DNA from: CAYVKM01 sp964452045
GTDB lineage: Bacteria > Calditrichota > Calditrichia > RBG-13-44-9
Reading direction: 5' to 3'
Length of the DNA: 35,077 bases
NCBI GenBank assembly: GCA_964452045.1
Contig: CAYVKM010000035.1
Location: 1-35,077 of the forward strand
Shown: in pieces, positions 26,486 to 32,876 of the stretch
Layout of the letters: the number at the start of each line of letters is the position of its first letter
Position numbering within the stretch: position 1 is the stretch's first letter
Position numbers and translations under genes: made by a program
The notes under the pieces: model-generated
Seen by the model: the letters and a program-made list of their open reading frames with translations, nothing else
Told to the model about the DNA's origin: nothing
The model's database searches: none

Positions 26486-27565
26486 ATGAAAACAATGGTA
26501 AAAAATCTTTACGGATGGTTGGATGAACGGTTTGATTTATCTCCGCTTATTGACTTCATGTCCAAGAAAAATGTACCTGTTCACCGGCATATGATCTGGT
26601 ATTACATGGGAGGAGTCACCCTGTTTTTATTTATCGTTCAGGTAATGTCCGGGATTTTACTTTTATTTTATTATAAGCCGGGTGCAGATAGTGCCTATGA
26701 AAGTATGCGGTTTATTTTAACCAAAGTAAATTTTGGCTGGTTGATTCGCTCCATTCATAGTTGGTCTGCGAATTTGATGGTTTTCTTTGCATTCGTTCAT
26801 ATGTTCAGCACCTACTTTACTAAAGCTTATCAGAAACCACGAGAAATGACCTGGGTGACCGGATTTCTATTACTGGCACTGGCTCTGGGGTTTGGTTTTA
26901 GCGGATACTTACTTCCCTGGAACGAATTGGCATTTTTTGCCACAAAAGTAGGGACAGACATTGTGGGGGCGCTACCGCTCATTGGAAAACCGATTATGGC
27001 AGTGCTTAGAGGCGGCGAGGATGTTACCGGGGCAACGCTAACCCGTTTTTATGCTTTTCATGTAGCCATGTTGCCGGCAGTTTTCACCGTACTGCTTGGA
27101 TTACATCTGGTGTTTATCCAGCGGCAGGGGATGAGCGAACCGGAAGAACTCGCCCGTTTACCGGAAGATCAAAAAAAGTGGATGCCCTTTTTCCCCAATT
27201 TTGTTTTAAGGGATGCGTTTCTCTGGCTGGTTGTGTTGAATGTTTTATTGTTTCTGGCGGTATTTTATCCCTGGGATCTGGGTTTTAAGGCGGATGCCTT
27301 TGCACCTGCACCGGCTGGAATTCGACCCGAGTGGTATTTCATGTTCATGTTTCAGACATTAAAATTTTTGCCAGGTCATATCCTTTTTGTAGAGGGTGAA
27401 CTAGTTGGAATCCTCTTTTTTGGTATTGCCGGCATCGCCTGGATGTTTGTGCCATTTTGGGATATTAGGGCAAAATCCACATCAAAATTTAATCCAATGG
27501 TAATTATTGGGTTAATTTCATTGATTTTTATTATCGTAATGACCATTGTTGGTTATCTAATGTAA
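26486..27565 (+). CDS. Cytochrome b of a bc/b6f-type quinol-oxidising complex
   Basis: A 359-aa diheme cytochrome b with about eight membrane helices. Heme ligands are H91 and H105 in one helix and H192 and H207 in the other. The spacings are 13 and 14 residues; the 14-residue spacing is the b6f/Gram-positive pattern, whereas mitochondrial-type bc1 has 13 in both. GYLLPW at 140-145 and PEWY at 281-284 mark the Qo site. Unlike b6f, the b6-like and subunit-IV-like halves are one chain, ending soon after the last helix. It lies between Rieske and a nonaheme cytochrome c, which presumably replaces cytochrome c1 as electron acceptor. Confidence 0.95.
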   Translation: MKTMVKNLYGWLDERFDLSPLIDFMSKKNVPVHRHMIWYYMGGVTLFLFIVQVMSGILLLFYYKPGADSAYESMRFILTKVNFGWLIRSIHSWSANLMVFFAFVHMFSTYFTKAYQKPREMTWVTGFLLLALALGFGFSGYLLPWNELAFFATKVGTDIVGALPLIGKPIMAVLRGGEDVTGATLTRFYAFHVAMLPAVFTVLLGLHLVFIQRQGMSEPEELARLPEDQKKWMPFFPNFVLRDAFLWLVVLNVLLFLAVFYPWDLGFKADAFAPAPAGIRPEWYFMFMFQTLKFLPGHILFVEGELVGILFFGIAGIAWMFVPFWDIRAKSTSKFNPMVIIGLISLIFIIVMTIVGYLM

Positions 27566-27577
27566 AGGAATTACCAC

Positions 27578-28852
27578 ATGAAAAAATTCAATACAGCTAT
27601 TTTGTTTTCAACTGTTTTATTTTTATTAATTAATATAAATTTTGTCATTGCAGATATACCGGCTTTACTGTTACAGGAAGATCACTGTGTGTCCTGTCAT
27701 AGTGAATTGGAAATATTGCCGGAGGATTTTCAGGATTATGATTCTCATCTTCAGATAGGTTTATCCTGTTCTGGATGTCATGGTGGAGATCCTACTTCAG
27801 AAGATCCGGAAAAAGCGATGAGCCCCAAGGCAGGTTTTATCGGGGTGCCATCCACCAAAGCGATCCCGAAATTGTGTGGGAAATGCCATTCCAATATCGA
27901 TTTTATGCGAACATATCAACCACGAATTCCGACTGATCAGGTCCAGCAGTATTTCACCAGTGTTCATGGAAAGCAACTCCTCAAGGGAGATGAAAAAGTG
28001 GCTGAATGTGCCAGCTGCCATACAGCCCATGCCATTGCCTCTGCCAAGGATGCCCGTTCCAGTGTTTATGCTTTAAATGTGCCTAATACCTGCAAGAAGT
28101 GCCATAGTGATGCAGACTACATGAAGGGGTATCATATTCCCACTGATCAATATGAAAAATTCGCCAGAAGCGTTCATGGGAAAGATTTATTAGAGAAATC
28201 AGACACTGGTGCACCGGCATGTAATGATTGCCATGGCAACCATGGTGCGGCTCCTCCGGGTGTCGAGTCGGTTGCCCATGTTTGTGGTAATTGCCATGTA
28301 AATAATATGAATTATTTTGAAGCAAGCTCCATGGCCGAGCCGTTTGCTAATCTCGATATACATGCCTGTGAACAGTGCCATGGTCACCACGATGTCGAAA
28401 AAACTACTGATGATATGGTTGGCGTTGGTGAAAATTCCGTCTGCACACAATGTCATAGCACAGGAGATGCCGGATACCAGGCAGCAAAGGAAATGCATCA
28501 GTCAATCAGCGAATTTGTTAATGACTATAATCAGGCGGAGGCGCAACTGAAGGATGTTCAGCAAAAAGGTATGGATGATGTGGATATTTTATACTTATTA
28601 CAGGAAGCACATCAAACCTTAATTCATACCAGGACTTTAGTTCATACTTTTAGTCCGGATAAGATTAGTGAAAAAACCTCTGAAGGCGTAAAAAAAACAT
28701 CAGAAGCAATGGATCTGGCAAAAAAGGAAATCAGAGACTACCATGTCAGACGCCGGGGTTTTGGAATCGCCACTCTGTTTATAACAGTTCTAGTAGTCGC
28801 CTTGTTTTTTAAGATCAGGGGAATGGAAAGAAACCAGAAAAAACAGAGTTAA
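27578..28852 (+). CDS. Membrane-anchored nonaheme cytochrome c, likely bc-complex subunit
   Basis: A 424-aa protein with a signal peptide (1-25), nine CXXCH motifs (C37, C64, C100, C144, C172, C215, C236, C264, C289), a helical, probably coiled region (about 300-390) and one C-terminal membrane helix (394-412) with a basic cytoplasmic tail. The heme region repeats a unit of the form SVHG, about 15 residues, CXXCH, then His, which also occurs in the 19-heme protein. It follows cytochrome b by 12 bp. I infer that it takes the place of cytochrome c1, accepting electrons from the Rieske protein and passing them to periplasmic carriers. Comparable Rieske/cytochrome b/multiheme clusters are known in anaerobic bacteria. 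Confidence 0.88.
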   Translation: MKKFNTAILFSTVLFLLININFVIADIPALLLQEDHCVSCHSELEILPEDFQDYDSHLQIGLSCSGCHGGDPTSEDPEKAMSPKAGFIGVPSTKAIPKLCGKCHSNIDFMRTYQPRIPTDQVQQYFTSVHGKQLLKGDEKVAECASCHTAHAIASAKDARSSVYALNVPNTCKKCHSDADYMKGYHIPTDQYEKFARSVHGKDLLEKSDTGAPACNDCHGNHGAAPPGVESVAHVCGNCHVNNMNYFEASSMAEPFANLDIHACEQCHGHHDVEKTTDDMVGVGENSVCTQCHSTGDAGYQAAKEMHQSISEFVNDYNQAEAQLKDVQQKGMDDVDILYLLQEAHQTLIHTRTLVHTFSPDKISEKTSEGVKKTSEAMDLAKKEIRDYHVRRRGFGIATLFITVLVVALFFKIRGMERNQKKQS

Positions 28853-28905
28853 TTATTTCGATCGGGTATTTGCCCTGCTGATTTTATCAAACTTCAATAT
28901 TAATC

Positions 28906-28921
28906 GTGACACACATGTCAC
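28906..28921. promoter_or_regulatory. Palindromic activator site A (upstream of receiver gene)
   Basis: GTGACACACATGTCAC: perfect half-sites GTGACA and TGTCAC with a 4-bp spacer. It shares its design with sites B, C and D. Its centre is 88 bp upstream of site B. It is a probable binding site for the NtrC-type activator encoded nearby. Confidence 0.6.
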
Positions 28922-28993
28922 ACATGTGGCAGCATTGTCTCAAAACTGTTAATCCATGTAAAATAAAAGCTTAACAACTATAATTAATCAAGT

Positions 28994-29009
28994 GGGGCAT
29001 GCTTGTCCC
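28994..29009. promoter_or_regulatory. Palindromic activator site B (upstream of receiver gene)
   Basis: GGGGCATGCTTGTCCC: half-sites GGGGCA and TGTCCC, 4-bp spacer, one mismatch between arms. Its centre is about 100 bp upstream of the -12 GC of the sigma-54-like promoter at 29088-29102, a usual distance for an upstream activating site. Confidence 0.6.
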
Positions 29010-29087
29010 AATTTATCTTCCCCGAATGCCCGGTTGAATTCAGCTTAACCTCATATAAATATTGCATTTGTAAATAGAACACCATTT

Positions 29088-29102
29088 TGGCATAACTTAT
29101 GC
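29088..29102 (+). promoter_or_regulatory. Sigma-54 promoter before the receiver gene
   Basis: TGGCATAACTTATGC fits the -24/-12 consensus TGGCAC-N5-TTGC, with the invariant GG and GC separated by 10 bp. Transcription would start near 29113, giving a leader of about 22 nt to the ATG at 29136. Activator-like palindromes lie upstream. Confidence 0.65.
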
Positions 29103-29135
29103 GATGGTACAAAGGGTATATACTTTTCGGGAAAA

Positions 29136-29513
29136 ATGAACAAAGTATTGGTGCTCTCTCAGGACAAAACTCTCTTTCAGCAGGTTGAAGGAGAAATTGT
29201 ATCCAAAGACTCCATCCGTCTCTATACATTTGCCAACAGCCTGGACCTTATAAAATATTATCTGGCAAACTATGCCTCCCTTATATTACTCGATGCGGAT
29301 ATTGTTAAAAGTGATGTTTTAAAACTGATCGAGATCATTCATAATATCAATCATGAAGCAAAATTGATTCTTTTAGTCTCTCCGGAAAATATCTCGTTAT
29401 GTTCTTCTGCACTTTCACTAGGTATTCTTTCCTATCAGGTTAAACCAGTTTCTACCGAAAACATGGTGGATTTAATTTATTCAGTTCTCCACAATCCGAT
29501 TGATTCCCGTTAG
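29136..29513 (+). CDS. Atypical stand-alone receiver-domain protein
   Basis: A 125-aa protein with the five-strand pattern of response-regulator receivers: KVLVLSQD, ASLILLDADI, AKLILLVSPE and SYQVKPVST. The phosphoacceptor position is kept (D53) and so is the Lys-Pro near 103-104. The acidic pair that binds Mg2+ after strand one is replaced by Ser8-Gln9, and the switch Thr/Ser region reads LLVSPE. It has no output domain. It may be a phosphorylation-independent receiver or a phosphate sink for the kinase encoded next. A sigma-54-type promoter and two activator-like palindromes precede it, so it is probably under control of the same circuit. Confidence 0.75.
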   Translation: MNKVLVLSQDKTLFQQVEGEIVSKDSIRLYTFANSLDLIKYYLANYASLILLDADIVKSDVLKLIEIIHNINHEAKLILLVSPENISLCSSALSLGILSYQVKPVSTENMVDLIYSVLHNPIDSR

Positions 29514-29651
29514 TTTTCTTAAACAAATTTTTTATGCTTTTTAAGATTACCTTCATAACTTTTCCATTCAATTAAATATAAGTTTGATTTATTATTTTAT
29601 TTGAAGCGGAACTTGTAATCAATAATTTTAATTGAGATTAAAGGATATTAT

Positions 29652-29692
29652 ATCTATTTTTCCATGCTTAATAAGTGAAAAAATGGATAGAT
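29652..29692 (+). promoter_or_regulatory. Inverted repeat abutting the kinase start codon
   Basis: ATCTAT (29652-29657) pairs with ATAGAT (29687-29692), and CCAT (29662-29665) with ATGG (29683-29686), with a 4-base bulge. The helix ends one base before the ATG at 29694, where no Shine-Dalgarno sequence is seen. It may fold in mRNA and hold back translation of the kinase. Confidence 0.3.
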
Positions 29693-29693
29693 A

Positions 29694-31217
29694 ATGTTGT
29701 CTTTATTAAAGAAGTTGTTTCTAAAATTTCAGTCTTTAAAATTCCGGCTAATGGCACTGATAACAGTCATGCTGATTGTTGTTGTTGGTCTTCCGGTCGG
29801 ATTTTTTATTTATGAGTTGGATGACAATTACGAAGAATTTTCAAAGAATTTGATCGAAACGGCCAGTCAGGTTGTGTACCAGTTCATTTATGACGGAATG
29901 ATGAAAAACGATTCTTTAATGATTCAACAAAATCTAAAATTACTGGCAATGGACCCGAGTATTCAATTGGTTCGAATATATGAACCGCACGGAAGAATAG
30001 CCTTCTCTTCTAGTGAAAGTGAAATTAATAAGAATGTCAGAGATCTGGCGGAGTATTTTGATTTTAACAAGAGTGTTTCCAATGAGATGGAATCATTCGT
30101 GCGAAAAGATAATATTTATGCTCATCACCATCCGATTTATGTGCAAGAGGAATGTCAGCCCTGTCATACCAATGTCGGCTCGGTCATCGGGATTCTGGAT
30201 GTTCAAGCAGGCTTCACCAGCTCGGATCAACTATATCGTGCGTCAAAGAATCTGGCTATTTTTGGTGGAGCAGTCATTATTATAATACTCTGGATCTTAC
30301 TTAATTTGCTTTATCAATCTCAGGTGGAATCACGACTCAAGGTCATTATGTCTGGTTTTGATAAACTATCCAGAGGAGATTTCCATAGTAAAGTTAAAAT
30401 CCCCGGTCGTCATGAATTGGCAGTTTTAGCAGATAAATTCAATAAGATGGTTGAGAATCTAAAATCTGCCCGATTTAAGGAGGATCAATTTCTCCAGGAA
30501 AAATTGGAGCGCGCGGATCGATTGGTAACTTTAGGAGAGGTAGCCGCTGAAATTGCCCATGAAGTGAATAATCCGGCAGGTATAATACTATCCCGGGCAG
30601 AAATTTTAAAAGATGAAATATTAGAGCAGAATCCTGACAATAAGAGCGTTGAAGACCTAAATATAATTATTCAGCAGACTGAAAAAATAGCTGAGACGAC
30701 CCGTAGTATTCTTCATTATTCACGAAAACTCCCGCAAGATTATGCGAAAACAAATCTTGGTGAAATTATTAAGCATTCAATAAAAATTTTAGAGCCCAGG
30801 ATAAAAAAAAGTAAGGTTAAAATTAGTATTAATAGACCGGATAACGATCTGTTTGTCTGGGGAAATTTTAGTCAACTTGAGCAGGTATTCTGCAATTTAA
30901 TTAATAACAGCCTTGATTTTATTCAACCGGAAAAAGGTGTTATTCAAATCTCAATAGAACAAGAGCAGAACGATGGGAAGCCCGAAAGACATTATATCAT
31001 TTATCGGGATAATGGACCTGGGATTCCACATGAATATCGTGATAAAATTTTTTCGCCCTTTTTTACTACCAAGCAAGATGAAAAAGGAACTGGTCTCGGA
31101 CTATTCATTGTGAAAAACATTCTGGTAAATCACAAGGGATCTATCAAAATTGATGAAAGAAATCGAGAGGGTGCGCGTTTTGTAATTGAACTGGAGGCTT
31201 ATAATGGAAAATCCTGA
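29694..31217 (+). CDS. Sensor histidine kinase with a periplasmic c-type heme motif
   Basis: A 507-aa membrane kinase. The first membrane helix is at about 18-40 and the second at about 187-207. The periplasmic sensor region between them (about 145 residues) ends with ECQPCHTNVGSVIGILDV, a CXXCH heme c attachment motif (C154, C157, H158) in a PAS/double-Cache-like strand context. A HAMP linker (about 208-260), HisKA with EIAHEVNNPAG (phospho-acceptor H289) and an HATPase domain (N-box NLINNSLD near 401-408, DNGPGIP, GTGLGL) follow. It probably senses redox state or a gaseous ligand through a covalent heme and phosphorylates the NtrC-type regulator, whose gene overlaps its end by 14 bp. Heme-c sensor domains are known in Geobacter chemoreceptors and kinases; this member is identified by motif. 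Confidence 0.88.
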   Translation: MLSLLKKLFLKFQSLKFRLMALITVMLIVVVGLPVGFFIYELDDNYEEFSKNLIETASQVVYQFIYDGMMKNDSLMIQQNLKLLAMDPSIQLVRIYEPHGRIAFSSSESEINKNVRDLAEYFDFNKSVSNEMESFVRKDNIYAHHHPIYVQEECQPCHTNVGSVIGILDVQAGFTSSDQLYRASKNLAIFGGAVIIIILWILLNLLYQSQVESRLKVIMSGFDKLSRGDFHSKVKIPGRHELAVLADKFNKMVENLKSARFKEDQFLQEKLERADRLVTLGEVAAEIAHEVNNPAGIILSRAEILKDEILEQNPDNKSVEDLNIIIQQTEKIAETTRSILHYSRKLPQDYAKTNLGEIIKHSIKILEPRIKKSKVKISINRPDNDLFVWGNFSQLEQVFCNLINNSLDFIQPEKGVIQISIEQEQNDGKPERHYIIYRDNGPGIPHEYRDKIFSPFFTTKQDEKGTGLGLFIVKNILVNHKGSIKIDERNREGARFVIELEAYNGKS

Positions 31218-32571
31218 GATACTGGTTGTGGATGATGAACCGGAAATGCTGGTTAGTTATAGAAAAATCTTAAATCGAGCAGGTTATAAAATAGCAACAG
31301 CAGATAATGCAGAAGAAGCTTTAACCAAATTGCAGAGTAGTGATAAATTTTCACTGGTCATTTGCGATTTGAAAATGCCCGGCATGGATGGACTGCAATT
31401 CCTTTCACTCCTGAAGGAAAAATTTCCCCATATGCCTTTTATTATGGTAACTGGTTTTGGTACAATGGAAATTGGTATAGAGGCAGTAAAAAAGGGTTCT
31501 TTTGATTTCATCGAAAAACCCTTCACAAGTAAAAAACTATTAAAATCTATTGAAGAAGCATTAGCCCATATTATTCCTGATGATCAGAACGAGGACGATG
31601 TAGATGGTTTTGATAATATCGTTGGTAAAAGTGCACAAATGCTAAAAATTTTTGAGATGGTAAAAAAGGTTTCCTATGGAAATGCGAATTTATTAATTAC
31701 CGGTGAAAGTGGTGTGGGGAAGGAGCTCATCGCCAGAAGTATCCATAAACATTCTCTTAGAAGAAATCATCCACTTATTCCAATCAATTGTGGCGCACTT
31801 CCGGAGCAGTTGTTTGAAAGTGAACTATTCGGATATGAGAAGGGCGCCTTTACCGGAGCATTCCAATCCAAACCTGGATTGGTAGAACTTGCCAACGGGG
31901 GAACATTGTTTCTGGATGAAATTTGTGAAATGCCTCAGAATCTACAGGTGAAGATGTTAAGGATGTTGGAAGAAAGGAAAATCAGAAGAATTGGCGGCCA
32001 AAAGGAAAGCTCGGTGAATATTAGAATCGTTAGTGCTACCAACCGTAATCTGGAAACGGCACTCACCCAGGGATGGCTCAGAGAGGATTTCTTTTACCGG
32101 ATAAATACGATTCAGATTCATATCCCACCGTTACGGGAGAGAGTAGAAGATATACCATTATTGGTTCAACATTTTCTAAATGAATTTGAACGAAGGTATG
32201 ATCGGAAAATTTTAGGTATCCAGGATAACGCTGCTGAAATTATAGAAAATTATCAGTGGCCGGGTAATGTCCGTGAATTGCAAAACGTAATCGAACGCAC
32301 CTATTACCTTGCCACTCCACCGGTTATCAAAGTAAATGATCTGCCATCATATCTGATTGATAATCGACAAAATGGGGGAGCTGAAGATTGGATGAATCTG
32401 TCCTATAGAAATGCCAAGGACAAGGTTGTCGAAAATTTTGAGAAAAATTATCTTTTGATACAATTAAAGAAAAATGACTGGAATATCAGCCGTACCGCAG
32501 ATTCCTGTGGCATTGATAGAAGAACCATCCACCGCTTGATCAATAAATATGAATTAAAATTAGGCGACTAA
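31204..32571 (+). CDS. NtrC-family sigma-54-dependent response regulator
   Basis: A 455-aa activator. The receiver domain has D10, D11, phosphoacceptor D55 and K105. The AAA+ domain has Walker A GESGVGKE (167-174), the sigma-54-contacting GAFTGA loop (214-219) and Walker B GGTLFLDE (232-239). A Fis-type helix-turn-helix ends the protein (NISRTADSCGIDRRTIHRLINKYEL). I chose the ATG at 31204 because GGAGG lies 6 bases upstream; a TTG at 31186 would add six residues. It is the obvious partner of the overlapping kinase gene. Paired palindromes before the receiver gene and the lipoprotein gene, each with a sigma-54-like element about 100 bp downstream, are its likely targets. Confidence 0.94.
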   Translation: MENPEILVVDDEPEMLVSYRKILNRAGYKIATADNAEEALTKLQSSDKFSLVICDLKMPGMDGLQFLSLLKEKFPHMPFIMVTGFGTMEIGIEAVKKGSFDFIEKPFTSKKLLKSIEEALAHIIPDDQNEDDVDGFDNIVGKSAQMLKIFEMVKKVSYGNANLLITGESGVGKELIARSIHKHSLRRNHPLIPINCGALPEQLFESELFGYEKGAFTGAFQSKPGLVELANGGTLFLDEICEMPQNLQVKMLRMLEERKIRRIGGQKESSVNIRIVSATNRNLETALTQGWLREDFFYRINTIQIHIPPLRERVEDIPLLVQHFLNEFERRYDRKILGIQDNAAEIIENYQWPGNVRELQNVIERTYYLATPPVIKVNDLPSYLIDNRQNGGAEDWMNLSYRNAKDKVVENFEKNYLLIQLKKNDWNISRTADSCGIDRRTIHRLINKYELKLGD

Positions 32572-32602
32572 AATTCTTCCATAAGAGTATCACCCCTAAT
32601 AT

Positions 32603-32618
32603 GCGACAGTTATGTCCC
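32603..32618. promoter_or_regulatory. Palindromic activator site C (upstream of lipoprotein gene)
   Basis: GCGACAGTTATGTCCC: half-sites GCGACA and TGTCCC with a 4-bp spacer. Two more TGTCAC half-sites follow in direct orientation at 32621 and 32632, which could extend the site. Its centre is 91 bp upstream of site D. Confidence 0.55.
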
Positions 32619-32693
32619 ACTGTCACTTTAGTGTCACGAACAATATATAATTAAAGAAAACAGTGGGTTAGCCACAATATCTAAGTATCTCAA

Positions 32694-32709
32694 GGGACAT
32701 CCTTGTCCC
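32694..32709. promoter_or_regulatory. Palindromic activator site D (upstream of lipoprotein gene)
   Basis: GGGACATCCTTGTCCC: perfect inverted half-sites GGGACA and TGTCCC with a 4-bp spacer. Its centre is about 97 bp upstream of the -12 element at 32798, nearly the same geometry as site B. Confidence 0.65.
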
Positions 32710-32784
32710 ACCGCCTTCTTATCACTCCGAACCCAATATTTATAAACCTCTGTTAATTATATACTTGGTTAAATTGATATGGCA

Positions 32785-32799
32785 TGGCATAGAATTTGT
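32785..32799 (+). promoter_or_regulatory. Sigma-54-like promoter before the lipoprotein gene
   Basis: TGGCATAGAATTTGT fits the -24/-12 pattern except for GT instead of GC at -12; GG and GT are 10 bp apart. Transcription would start near 32810, leaving a leader of about 67 nt. A second TGGCAT at 32780 lacks a correctly spaced -12 partner. Confidence 0.5.
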
Positions 32800-32876
32800 G
32801 ATTTATAAAACGATTAATTATATGTGAGAAAATAACTTGAAAAATCAGAATTCTAACTAAAAACGGAGGTTGTTTT

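Larger units (their letters stand above)
32572..32876. other. Regulatory region of the multiheme lipoprotein gene
   Basis: 305 bp without a gene. It contains palindromic sites C and D, additional TGTCAC half-sites at 32621-32626 and 32632-32637, a sigma-54-like element at 32785-32799, and a Shine-Dalgarno sequence CGGAGG (32864-32869) before the ATG at 32877. Confidence 0.65.
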
